Source: Bosea sp. F3-2 (GTDB lineage Bacteria > Pseudomonadota > Alphaproteobacteria > Rhizobiales > Beijerinckiaceae). From it: a DNA stretch of 64,000 nt. Made by a program: the position numbers and the translations under genes. Location of the stretch: positions 4,677,501 to 4,741,500 of the forward strand of contig NZ_CP042331.1 of assembly GCF_008253865.1 (NCBI RefSeq), in the 5' to 3' direction. The notes beneath the pieces are model-generated. The model was not told the DNA's origin. It saw nothing but the letters and a program-made list of their open reading frames with translations, and did no database searches. Each line of letters opens with the position of its first letter. The first letter of the stretch is position 1. This document shows positions 26,040 to 34,114 of the stretch, in pieces.

Positions 26040-26939
26040 TCAGGCCAGGCTCACGGCTTTAGCCTGCGCGGCAGCGACTTTGAGTTTTGCCAGCGTGTCG
26101 GCGCTCGGGCCCAGCAAGGGCAGGCGCACGCCACCGACCGGCATGCCCGCGAGCGCCATATACTCCTTCAGCGGCCCCGGATTGGTTTCGACGAAGATCG
26201 AGTCGACGACAGGATCGATCTTGTCCTGCAGCTTCAGGGCTTCCTTAAGCTTGCCCTGACGCGCGAGCTCGAAGATCTGGATCCAGATCTTCGGATAGAT
26301 GGTCGCGGAGGCGAGGACGCCGCCGCGGGCGCCGAGCGTGACATGGGTGGCGAAGAGCGGCTCTTCGCCGGACAAGATCGCGATCTTGTCGCCGGCATAT
26401 TTCACCGTGCGAATGAAGTCCGGCATGTCGTAGGAAGAGTACTTCATGCCGATGATCGAGCCGTCCTCGGCCATCGCCTGGACGGTGTCCGCGAAGGCCG
26501 AGACCGTCGTGCGGCGCGGGATCTGGTAGAGCATGACCGGCAGATCGAGCGCGTCGCGGTAGTTTCGGAAATAGGCCCGCATGCCGTCCTGCGTGCCTGG
26601 GGCATAGTAGGGCGTAACCGTCATAACTGCTGCAGCCCCTGCCGCAGCGAAATCGCGACCCGCCTCCAGCGCATCCTCGTAGCCGGTCGATAGCACGCCC
26701 GGAATAACCGGCTTGCCCTCCGCGGCCTCGACACAGGCTGCGACGATGTCACGGCGCTCGGCCCTGGAGAACGCCGGATATTCCCCCGTGCCACCGATCG
26801 GCACGATGCCGGCTGCGCCAGCGCGCAGCTGAAAGCGAACCAGCTCCTGCAATCCCTTGATATCGACTGCACCCTCAGAGGTCAGAGGTGTGACGATCGC
26901 GGTGTAGAGGCCGCTCAGCTTGTCGTGGGTCAGTGTCAT
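26040..26939 (-). CDS. DHDPS/NAL family lyase (DapA-like)
   Basis: This 299-residue TIM-barrel class I aldolase/lyase has a GGTGEYPAFS motif (phosphate-loop equivalent), the catalytic Tyr in VTPYYAPG and the Schiff-base Lys in IIGMKYSS. The MLYQIPRRT text differs from the YNVPGRT of true dihydrodipicolinate synthase, and the catabolic context also argues against lysine synthesis. Relatives in catabolic operons include 1-pyrroline-4-hydroxy-2-carboxylate deaminase (HypD) and keto-deoxy sugar acid dehydratases. With DadA- and cyclodeaminase-like genes downstream, an imino-acid route is plausible. The ATG at 26939 is preferred over one three codons upstream. This is the first gene of the minus-strand operon. 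Confidence 0.87.
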   Translation of the reverse strand: MTLTHDKLSGLYTAIVTPLTSEGAVDIKGLQELVRFQLRAGAAGIVPIGGTGEYPAFSRAERRDIVAACVEAAEGKPVIPGVLSTGYEDALEAGRDFAAAGAAAVMTVTPYYAPGTQDGMRAYFRNYRDALDLPVMLYQIPRRTTVSAFADTVQAMAEDGSIIGMKYSSYDMPDFIRTVKYAGDKIAILSGEEPLFATHVTLGARGGVLASATIYPKIWIQIFELARQGKLKEALKLQDKIDPVVDSIFVETNPGPLKEYMALAGMPVGGVRLPLLGPSADTLAKLKVAAAQAKAVSLA

Positions 26940-27187
26940 TCGAAGCATCCCTGCCGCGATGCTGCCGCCATGTGCGCATCGGCCCCTCGCCGAGCGCGCT
27001 CGGTTCATTGCCGGCGCATCTTCTGGGATGAAGCCTCTTTCACGTTCTAATGGCTGTCAACACAAAAGTAGAAAAAATGTCTGATAGGACAATTTCTGAA
27101 CTAAGAGGGTGCATCTCCCTTTTCATCGCGGTCGCGCGTCATTATGACATTGCAATAAGGGAGAGGTCCCCGACGGAGACAAGCGGC
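26940..27187. promoter_or_regulatory. Divergent promoter region between DHDPS-like operon and XRE-cupin regulator gene
   Basis: This is an AT-richer intergenic segment (27050-27170) in an otherwise GC-rich region. It includes short inverted arms TGTC (27078-27081) and GACA (27088-27091) around TGATAG. It must hold both divergent promoters and is the likely binding site of the XRE-cupin protein. The assignment rests on position, not on a known consensus. Confidence 0.5.
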
Positions 27188-27829
27188 ATGCCGGAGTTAT
27201 CATTGGCGGAGCGGGGCGACGCAGCCGAGCCGCCTGAAGCTACGCGCGGCAGTGATGAGCCGCGGGGCGTGGATATCGGTGCCCGCCTTCTGAAACTGCG
27301 CAGGAGCCGGCAGCTGACGCTGCAGGACGTCAGCACCATGACCGGAGTCTCGGCCTCGGCCTTCTCGAAGATCGAGCGTAACGAACTGTCGCCCACGATT
27401 TCGACGATGCAGCGCATCGCCCATGGGCTTGAAGTCGAGCTGGTGACCCTGCTTGCGACCGATGAGGGGGCCGGCGCGGTGAGTTTCGCGGGGCGTCGGA
27501 GCATCAGCCGGGCCGGCACTGGAAGCAAGCACACGACGGGAACGTGTAACAACGTCCTTCTATGCGCCGACCTCAAGAACAAGCGCGCCACGCCCATCCT
27601 GACCACAGTGACCGCTCGGTCTCCGGATGAATACGCCGCTTGGGCGAAGTCGGAAGCAGAGATCTTCGTGATGGTGCTTGAGGGCACGTTGGTCGTGCAT
27701 AGCCGCCTTTACGAGCCGCTTGAGCTCAACAAGGGCGACTCGGTCTATTATGACGCCACGACCGAACATACCTGGACATCGAAAGGTCCCACGAACGCAG
27801 TGGTTTTGTGGGTCCTCGTCGATCTCTGA
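27188..27829 (+). CDS. XRE-family regulator with C-terminal cupin domain
   Basis: This 213-residue DNA-binding protein has an XRE helix-turn-helix at residues 31-90 (LTLQDVSTMTGVSASAFSKI) and a cupin sensor domain at about 140-212 (EAEIFVMVLEGTLVVHS, KGDSVYYDATTEHTW). The architecture matches PuuR/SutR-type regulators that sense small metabolites. The frame is open back to 27050, but Met at 27188 with GGAG about 11 bases upstream gives a normal protein; a 259-aa form is possible. It is divergent from the catabolic operon and very likely its regulator. Confidence 0.85.
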   Translation: MPELSLAERGDAAEPPEATRGSDEPRGVDIGARLLKLRRSRQLTLQDVSTMTGVSASAFSKIERNELSPTISTMQRIAHGLEVELVTLLATDEGAGAVSFAGRRSISRAGTGSKHTTGTCNNVLLCADLKNKRATPILTTVTARSPDEYAAWAKSEAEIFVMVLEGTLVVHSRLYEPLELNKGDSVYYDATTEHTWTSKGPTNAVVLWVLVDL

Positions 27830-28031
27830 TCAGGCGGGGTTAGCAGAAGCGGAGGCGAACTGCGCCGCGGGCCGACACCTGTTTCCGGGCGTCGGATCAC
27901 GGCTGCCTACCGTCTCATCGTAAAGCGCTTGCGAGGATTCCCGATCTCCTTGCAAGCGCTTGAGTCTATGATCGCGTTTGCGGCCTCTCGTGCAGATAGC
28001 TGATCGTAGGCCTGTCTGGAAAAGGGTTCTG

Positions 28032-29786
28032 TCAGAAGTAGCGGACTTCCTCGGCCTCGATGCTGAGAGGGTTCTTGCCGCGCTTCGTCAGCCACGAATA
28101 AACCGGCGGCACACGGTCTGCGATCGATTCCACGTGAATATCGATCAGGCATGGCCCGTCCGTATACGCGAAGGCCTTGGCCAGCGCCGCGTCGAGTTCC
28201 TCGGAGTTGGTAGCAGTCCAAGCTTTCACATCGAAAGCCTCCGCGATTGCCTGTCCGCGGGGAGGCGTAAAATCGACGCCGAAGCACTGGTTGTGGCCCT
28301 TCAGCCGATGCAGGCCCTTGATCCATCCGAAGGTGCCGTTGTTGAACAGGAGCAGGATGGCGGGGACCTGCAGTCGAACGAGCGTTTCGAGTTCCCCGAC
28401 CGACATTCCAAACGATCCGTCGCCGAACATGCCAATGGGGCGGCGCTCCTTGTCTGCGAACCACGCGCCAACCGTGGCGGGCAGTGCGGAACCGAGGCCG
28501 CCGAAGGCGCGCGGGATGGCAAAGCGCGTCTTGCGATCCTTAAGCTTGAGAAAGCGCGTCATATGCGGCGTCGGCGTGCCCGCGTCGGAGTAGATGTGAG
28601 CGGGCTTGCCGTAGAGCTCCAGCGCCTCATTGAAGCAGCGCACCGCCCGCTCCGGCCGGAGCGGCGTGGCTTCCGAACCCAATAGAGTCTCGGCATTCGT
28701 CCAGAAATTCGACCGCAGCGCGTTGAGCTCATCCACCCACTCCTGCGTCCTGCCGGCATCATTGTCGGTGGGAGCCATGTCGATCAGGCGTTGCAGCACC
28801 AGTCGCGCGTCGCCCTGGACCGAAACCACGTTCTCATAGTTGTTCGCCATGATCTCGGGATCGATATCGATCTGGGCGACGCGCTTGTTCAGCGTGATCC
28901 TCGGGAAGGTCCAGCCGATGGTGACGACCGATCCCATTCGGGAGCCGACGAAGAGCACGAAGTCGGCATGTTCCAGGGCCCAGTTGGCGTGAGGATGAAA
29001 GCCGTTATCGCCGATGACGCCGACCGCAAGTCGATGGTCGTCAGGCATGGTTCCCTGTCCGGTCATGGTCGTGCAGACCGGGATGTTCAGACGCTCTGCC
29101 AACTCCGTGACTTCCGGCCCGGCGCAGGAGCGATTGACGCCGCCGCCCGAGACGATCAAGGGCCGCTTGCTGGTGGTCAGCTGGTCAATCAGCGTGTCGA
29201 GCTTCTCCGGTGCGGGCAGCGTCGGATACGCTGGGAACTCCATGCATTCCTTCTCGACATGCAGCGAGATCCGAGCCGGATCGACCTCGGCCAACAGCAT
29301 ATCTTCAGGGATCTGCAGGTGAACGGCGCCGGGCTTGCCGGAGCAGGCGACGCGGAATGCGCGTCGGATAATCTCCGGCAGCTTCTCCGCCGACTTCACC
29401 TGCACGGACATCTTGGTGATCGGCTCGAACAGGCGGGCGCAGTCGAGCTCTGTCAGCACGCCGCGTCCTTCGCCTGGAAGGGGAATGTCGATCGTCAGGA
29501 GAATGACAGGGACCGAGGAGGAGTTGGATTCGGCAACCGGGGGCAGCGAATACATCGCGCCAGCGCCCGACGGGCACTCGAAGACGCCCGGCTTCTTTGT
29601 GAAGCGGCCATAGGCATCGGCCATATAGCCTGCCGAGCGTTCGTCGCGCGCCATGACGTGACGGATGCGCCCTTCGCGCTGTTGAAGCGCTTCGTAGAAC
29701 GGAACGTTGGTGTCGCCCGGTACGCCGAAGACGACCTCGACCCCATAGCCGATGAGCATTTCAACCAGGATGTCTGCCCCACGCAT
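28032..29786 (-). CDS. Thiamine pyrophosphate enzyme (acetolactate synthase-like)
   Basis: This is a 584-residue ThDP enzyme with three domains: Pyr (Glu49 in MARDERSAGYMADAYG activates the cofactor), central TPP domain M, and PP domain with FGDGSFGMSVGEL...LLLFNNGTFGW (about 447-483) binding Mg2+-diphosphate. Family members include acetolactate synthase, sulfoacetaldehyde acetyltransferase, glyoxylate carboligase and benzoylformate decarboxylase. The substrate is not determined. A strong AAGGAG site precedes the ATG. It is the last gene of the second catabolic operon, so it probably decarboxylates or carboligates the keto acid formed upstream. Confidence 0.88.
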   Translation of the reverse strand: MRGADILVEMLIGYGVEVVFGVPGDTNVPFYEALQQREGRIRHVMARDERSAGYMADAYGRFTKKPGVFECPSGAGAMYSLPPVAESNSSSVPVILLTIDIPLPGEGRGVLTELDCARLFEPITKMSVQVKSAEKLPEIIRRAFRVACSGKPGAVHLQIPEDMLLAEVDPARISLHVEKECMEFPAYPTLPAPEKLDTLIDQLTTSKRPLIVSGGGVNRSCAGPEVTELAERLNIPVCTTMTGQGTMPDDHRLAVGVIGDNGFHPHANWALEHADFVLFVGSRMGSVVTIGWTFPRITLNKRVAQIDIDPEIMANNYENVVSVQGDARLVLQRLIDMAPTDNDAGRTQEWVDELNALRSNFWTNAETLLGSEATPLRPERAVRCFNEALELYGKPAHIYSDAGTPTPHMTRFLKLKDRKTRFAIPRAFGGLGSALPATVGAWFADKERRPIGMFGDGSFGMSVGELETLVRLQVPAILLLFNNGTFGWIKGLHRLKGHNQCFGVDFTPPRGQAIAEAFDVKAWTATNSEELDAALAKAFAYTDGPCLIDIHVESIADRVPPVYSWLTKRGKNPLSIEAEEVRYF

Positions 29787-29824
29787 TGCTTGTTCTCCTT
29801 CGATTTTCTTGATGGCCGGCTTGT

Positions 29825-29971
29825 TCAGGAATCCGCGCGGATGGCGGCGACATAGGTTCGCAGCGCGGCCAGGATGCTGGGCGCGACGATCCGCGAGGTT
29901 TTCGGGTTGGGGGTGGGGCGATTGTAGCTTTCAAGCATGAGCCCGATGCTATCGACGATCCCGACTCTCAT
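29825..29971 (-). CDS. Small ORF (48 aa) coupled to the DadA-like gene
   Basis: The ATG at 29971 overlaps the TGA of the DadA-like gene in an ATGA arrangement. The frame runs 48 codons to a TGA at 29825-29827, ending 38 bases before the ThDP gene. The predicted protein begins MRVGIVDSIGLMLESYN, has a basic proline-rich turn (RPTPNPKTSR), and then a helix-like SILAALRTYVAAIRAD. No signal peptide, metal motif or family is recognised. The overlap and filled spacing argue for a real gene; it could be a subunit or chaperone of the adjacent oxidase, which is inference only. Confidence 0.5.
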   Translation of the reverse strand: MRVGIVDSIGLMLESYNRPTPNPKTSRIVAPSILAALRTYVAAIRADS

Positions 29972-31257
29972 GGTTGAAGCGTTCCGAGCTTGAACCGTCG
30001 CGGCGAGTAGGGCGCGATGTCGAAGGCGTTCGGTAGGCCCGCCAGGTGGTCAGCCACGATTCGGCCGGTCACGGGCCCCGAGGCGAAGCCGACATGACCG
30101 TGACCGAAGGCGTAGAAGATGTTTGGCGACCGGGTGGATCTGCCGATGACAGGCAGGCCGTCGGGCGTCGACGGGCGGTGCCCCATCCACTTGTCGACGG
30201 TGAGCTTCTGAGTCTGTGCTAGCGAGGGATAGGCCTTGCGGGCGTGATCGACCAGGATATCGACGCGGCTCCAGTTCGGAGGCGCGTCAACTGATGCGAG
30301 CTCAACCTGGCCGGAGAGGCGCAGACCCGCCAAGGTGGGCGTGTTCGCCATCCTGCCGTCGCTCGGCATGACGGGGTGGCGCGGGCCTCCGGATTTCAGG
30401 GCAATGACGCCGTGATACCCGCGCTCGCTTTCCAGCGGAATGTGGTCACCCGATAAACGCGCGAGCCGTTTCGACCACGCTCCCGCAGCGATGACCGCCT
30501 GGTCGCATTCGATCAACCCGGCATCGGTCTGGACACCGACGAGGCGTTCTCCATTGCACACGATCCCGCTTGCCGTGGCCCGAAGCGCCTTTGCGCCATA
30601 TGCACAGGCGGTCTCGACGATCCTGGAGACATAGGCGGCGGGATCGACGCAGTGAGCCCCGTCCTCCGCCAGGATGCCAAATGTATAATGCGGATCGAGA
30701 TCCGGTTCTCTCTCGGCCAATGCTCCGGCGTCGAGTTCCCGCCAGCGCAGGCCGGTCATCCGCCGCAGATGCCAGGATAAGGCCTCCGCTTCGAATGCCC
30801 TCTTATCGGGGTATGCATAGAGCAGCCCTTCGCGACGGATCAGATCCGGCACGCCAATCTCCTGACTCAGCGTCTGGTGGCGAGTGGGACTGTCCTGGAG
30901 CAGCTGGCTCAAAGCGCGGGCAGTCGCCTCGACCCGCGGCACCGAGGCCCCGGCCCAGAGGAAGCGCAGCAGCCACGGCGCAAGCCGAGGAAAATGGCGC
31001 CATCGAATGACGAGAGGGCCTTTCGGGTTGAGCAGATAGCCAGGGATCTGTTTCCAGAGACCGGGCATCGACATCGGGACCACAGACGCTGGGCTGATCC
31101 AGCAGCCGTGGCCATAGCTTGCCGACTGCCGGCCTCCCGGTTCCCCGATATCGATCAGGGTGACGAGATGACCTGCGCGGACGAGTTCGAGCGCGCTGCA
31201 GGCGCCAACGATGCCGCTGCCGATGACCAGTGTGTGCGTTCTCGCGGCGCTGGGCAT
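29968..31257 (-). CDS. FAD-dependent amino acid oxidoreductase (DadA-like), second copy
   Basis: This 429-residue DAO-family flavoprotein has an N-terminal FAD fold (LVIGSGIVGACSALELVRAGH), GEPGGRQSASYG, a central EDGAHCVDPAAYV and the C-terminal MGHRPSTPDGLPVIG with FYAFGHGHVGFA. It is clearly homologous to the oxidase at 20847-22079. ATG 31257 is preferred because an AGGGAAAA stretch lies at proper distance; in-frame ATGs at 31263 and 31284 are alternatives. It would oxidise an amino or imino acid delivered by the importer of this operon. A 48-aa ORF overlaps its stop. Confidence 0.87.
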   Translation of the reverse strand: MPSAARTHTLVIGSGIVGACSALELVRAGHLVTLIDIGEPGGRQSASYGHGCWISPASVVPMSMPGLWKQIPGYLLNPKGPLVIRWRHFPRLAPWLLRFLWAGASVPRVEATARALSQLLQDSPTRHQTLSQEIGVPDLIRREGLLYAYPDKRAFEAEALSWHLRRMTGLRWRELDAGALAEREPDLDPHYTFGILAEDGAHCVDPAAYVSRIVETACAYGAKALRATASGIVCNGERLVGVQTDAGLIECDQAVIAAGAWSKRLARLSGDHIPLESERGYHGVIALKSGGPRHPVMPSDGRMANTPTLAGLRLSGQVELASVDAPPNWSRVDILVDHARKAYPSLAQTQKLTVDKWMGHRPSTPDGLPVIGRSTRSPNIFYAFGHGHVGFASGPVTGRIVADHLAGLPNAFDIAPYSPRRFKLGTLQP

Positions 31258-31272
31258 GACCATTTTCCCTAG

Positions 31273-31385
31273 ATCACGTCGCATTTTGACGGAATCGTCA
31301 AAATGCGAAAAACGTGATCGATTCTAAGAGTTTAGAGCATTGCTTCTGCGAAAAACCGGTACCCACTTTTTCGCGCAATGCTCTA
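31273..31385. repeat. Two adjacent palindromes inside the second catabolic operon
   Basis: The first is ATCACGT / ACGTGAT around GCATTTTGACG / CGTCAAAATGC (31273-31318). The second is TAGAGCATTGC (31333-31343) and GCAATGCTCTA (31375-31385). They lie in the 210-base gap between the MLE-like and DadA-like genes. They may process or stabilise the message. TAGAGCA-type palindromes of this kind are common repeats in this order (from memory). Confidence 0.75.
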
Positions 31386-31467
31386 GGCTTTGGGCAATAG
31401 CTCTCGTCTCCGTCACGGCGGAGGCCGTGATCGGCAAGGAAAGGCGGTGGTGTCGATCAGTCTGGCT

Positions 31468-32589
31468 TTAACGTTCCGCCAGGACCCGCGCGTTCGATCT
31501 CAGCGAGCTCTCGGACACGCGAATTCCCAAACCGGGACCGTCGGGTACGACGACTTCGCCGTTGCGGTTCGCGATCTTCTCCTCGAGCACGTCTTCGGTC
31601 AGGACGTGATGCGGCATGTAGAATTCGCAGCCGAGCGAGATGCCTGGCGTCGCTGCGATGAACTGGGTTCCGGCTGCGAGCGCGACGCCACCCTCGTACA
31701 GCGTTCCGCCATAGCCGGGGAGGCTTGCGAGATCCGCGAGCGCCATCAGCGCCTGTGCGTTGAGCATGCCGCCGGTCTTCATCAGCTTCACCGAGATGGC
31801 GTCGGCCGCCTGCAGTCTGATGATCTCCAGCAAGTCCCGGGCATCAAAGCAGCTCTCGTCGGCAAGGATCGGGGTATCCAGCTCCGCAGCAAAGGACGCC
31901 ATGGCCGCCAGGCAATCGCGTGGGACCGGCTGCTCGATGAAGGTCGGCTTGAACTGATCGACGTCGCGCAGCTTCTTGATCGCGCCAAATGGCTGCAGGG
32001 CCTGGTTGTAGTCGATCCGCAGATCGATCTGGTCGCCGAATGCGTTACGCATCGCCTCGAGGTGCGCGACGTCCTCCTGATGGGTTTTCACCCCTGTCTT
32101 CACCTTGAAGATCCGATTGCCCTGGGGAACCATCTCTTCCATGCGCCGCATGTCCGCGTCGAAATCCGGATCGGCGATGGAGAAGGAGAGGGGGATGGTG
32201 TCGCGAACGCGCCCGCCAAGCAGATCGGCGATCGAAAGCCCCGATGATTGACCCAGAATGTCGAACATCGCGGTTTCGATCGCGAGCTTGGCCTCGCCAT
32301 GGCCGACGAGCGCTTTCTTCATCTGCAGGGTCAGTGCGCGGATCCGGTCGACCCGAGCGCCGATGACGAGCGGACGCAGGTAGATGTCGATGGCCGCAAC
32401 CGCGGCCTCGGCCGTGCCCGTGAAAACTTCCCACGGCGCTGCCTCGCCCCAACCGACGATGCCGGATGAAGAAGTCAGCTCGACCAGGACACGCTTCACC
32501 GTGCCCTTGACGTCGCCGACGCCCTGTTGCCTCGCCATCTTGATCGGGCTTTCGATCAGAAAGACGCGGAGATTGCTGATCGTTTCCAT
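31468..32589 (-). CDS. Enolase-superfamily enzyme, muconate lactonizing subgroup
   Basis: This 373-residue (alpha/beta)7-beta barrel enzyme carries the full MLE-subgroup active site: Lys162 and Lys164 in FKVKTG, metal ligands Asp193, Glu219 and Asp244 (DYNQ, IEQP, DES) and Lys268 in SVKLMKTGG. The spacing between these residues matches muconate cycloisomerase. Members also include N-succinylamino acid racemases, dipeptide epimerases and hydroxyproline-betaine epimerases. In an operon with an amino acid importer and a DadA-like oxidase, racemising an amino acid so that the oxidase can act is a reasonable inference; aromatic catabolism genes are absent. Confidence 0.87.
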   Translation of the reverse strand: METISNLRVFLIESPIKMARQQGVGDVKGTVKRVLVELTSSSGIVGWGEAAPWEVFTGTAEAAVAAIDIYLRPLVIGARVDRIRALTLQMKKALVGHGEAKLAIETAMFDILGQSSGLSIADLLGGRVRDTIPLSFSIADPDFDADMRRMEEMVPQGNRIFKVKTGVKTHQEDVAHLEAMRNAFGDQIDLRIDYNQALQPFGAIKKLRDVDQFKPTFIEQPVPRDCLAAMASFAAELDTPILADESCFDARDLLEIIRLQAADAISVKLMKTGGMLNAQALMALADLASLPGYGGTLYEGGVALAAGTQFIAATPGISLGCEFYMPHHVLTEDVLEEKIANRNGEVVVPDGPGLGIRVSESSLRSNARVLAER

Positions 32590-32613
32590 CGTGTCGGACT
32601 CTTCTGTAGGCGC

Positions 32614-33393
32614 TTACCGGGGCGCTGCGCCCTTGTGGAAATGGCTGAGGAACGTCTTCGTCGCGTCCATCTTGGGTGTGTCGATCACGTCGCGCGCCGG
32701 CCCTTCTTCGACGACGTAGCCGTCGCGCATGAAGACCACGCGGTCCGCGACATCGCGCGCAAAGGTGATCTCATGAGTGACGATCACCATCGTCATCCCG
32801 TCGGCGGCGAGCTTCTGCATCGCCTGCAGGACTTCGCCGACCAACTCGGGGTCGAGCGCCGAGGTCACCTCGTCGAAGAGCATGACTTCCGGCTCCATGG
32901 CCAGCGCGCGGGCGATCGCGACGCGCTGCTTCTGGCCGCCCGACAGTGTGTCAGGCATCTGGGAAGCGCGATCCGCAAGGCCGACCTTTTCGAGTTGAGC
33001 CATCGCCTGGTCGGTGGCTGTCTTCCTGTCCAATCCTTTCACATGGATGGGAGCTTCGATGACATTCCCCAGGACCGACATGTGCGGGAACAGGTTGAAG
33101 CTCTGGAACACCATGCCGGTGCGGGAGCGGAATGCGGCCAGCGGCTTGGCCTTGGGCTGCTGGAGCGATTCCCCGAACTGGAAGGTGGTTTCCCCGACGC
33201 GAATGGTTCCGTCATCGGGCACCACCAGCAGGTTGATGCATCTCAGCAGCGTCGACTTGCCCGATCCCGACGGTCCCAACAAGGCGACGACGCCGCCCTG
33301 CTCGACCTGAAGATTGATGTCCTTCAGGACCTCCAGCTGCCCGAAGCGCTTCCGCAGCTTGGAGATCTCGATCATTGGCGATTTCGCTGTCAT
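32614..33393 (-). CDS. Polar amino acid ABC importer ATPase (GlnQ type), second copy
   Basis: This 259-residue ATPase has Walker A GPSGSGKST (about 43-51), FQSFNLFPHMSV, signature LSGGQKQRVAIARAL and Walker B VMLFDEVTSALDPE. It shares long stretches with the ATPase at 22088-22852, including the C-terminal TFLSHFH, so the two cassettes are paralogous. It overlaps the permease gene by 4 bases and precedes the MLE-like gene by 24 bases. Confidence 0.93.
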   Translation of the reverse strand: MTAKSPMIEISKLRKRFGQLEVLKDINLQVEQGGVVALLGPSGSGKSTLLRCINLLVVPDDGTIRVGETTFQFGESLQQPKAKPLAAFRSRTGMVFQSFNLFPHMSVLGNVIEAPIHVKGLDRKTATDQAMAQLEKVGLADRASQMPDTLSGGQKQRVAIARALAMEPEVMLFDEVTSALDPELVGEVLQAMQKLAADGMTMVIVTHEITFARDVADRVVFMRDGYVVEEGPARDVIDTPKMDATKTFLSHFHKGAAPR

Positions 33394-34052
33394 CGGGCTT
33401 CTCCCAGCCGGCGCTCGCGGCGGCGCACGTACAGCGTCAATGGGAAGAGGATCATGAAGTAGGCGACCGCCACGGCGGTGTAGGTCTCCAGGGGGCGGAA
33501 GCTGTCATGAGCCGCGATCTGACCCTGGTAGACGAGGTCCGGAACGGCGAGCACGGACACCAGGGAGGTGTTCTTGAACTGAAGGATCGACTGGTTCATC
33601 AGCGCCGGGAGCATGCGGCGCAGCGCCTGCGGCAGGATAATGCGGCGCATTGCCAGTGCAGGTGTCATTCCCAGCGCCGAAGCCGCTTCGGACTGGCCGG
33701 GGTCGATCGATACGATGCCGCCGCGGATGATCTCGGCGTAGAACGAGCCACCATAGCAGGACAGGGCGAGAAGCGAGGCCGTAACCGGAGTCATCTCGAT
33801 GCCCGCGATCATCGGCAGCGCATAATAGCACCAGATCAGCTGCACCAGGACCGGGGTGCATCGAAAGATCTCGATGAAGCCAAGGGCGATCCCGCGCAGA
33901 ATCTTGAAGCGGGACAGCAGGCAGATCGCCGCGGTCATGCCGATGACCAAGCCACCGACGACCGTCGCGGCCGTGAAAGCCACAGTCACACCCAGACCCT
34001 GCAGGAGCAACCAGCGGTAGCCCCACAGGATGGAAAAGTCCCATTCATACAT
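33390..34052 (-). CDS. Polar amino acid ABC importer permease, second copy
   Basis: This is a 220-residue inner-membrane permease with about five helices and the EAA loop SEAASALGMTPALAMRRIILPQA. FYAEIIRGGIVSIDPGQSEA matches the first cassette's permease almost word for word. A C-terminal basic tail (RRRERRLGEAR) faces the cytoplasm. It forms a transporter with the overlapping ATPase gene and the binding protein upstream. Confidence 0.92.
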   Translation of the reverse strand: MYEWDFSILWGYRWLLLQGLGVTVAFTAATVVGGLVIGMTAAICLLSRFKILRGIALGFIEIFRCTPVLVQLIWCYYALPMIAGIEMTPVTASLLALSCYGGSFYAEIIRGGIVSIDPGQSEAASALGMTPALAMRRIILPQALRRMLPALMNQSILQFKNTSLVSVLAVPDLVYQGQIAAHDSFRPLETYTAVAVAYFMILFPLTLYVRRRERRLGEAR

Positions 34053-34080
34053 GCGGTGAATTCCCGTGCTCGAAATCGCT

Positions 34081-34106
34081 TATGGAGGGGCCGAAGCCCC
34101 GCCATA
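34081..34106 (-). terminator. Stem-loop between binding-protein and permease genes, second cassette
   Basis: The arms TATGG and GGGGC (34081-34091) pair with GCCCC and CCATA (34096-34106) around a CGAA loop, with one A/G mismatch. It occupies the same junction as the hairpin in the first cassette. No T-tract is seen, so message stabilisation or partial termination is inferred. Confidence 0.6.
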
Positions 34107-34114
34107 TTAGATCA

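Noticed and set aside
26040..26939. dapA for lysine synthesis
   Set aside because: The YQIPRRT text and the catabolic neighbours do not fit true dihydrodipicolinate synthase.
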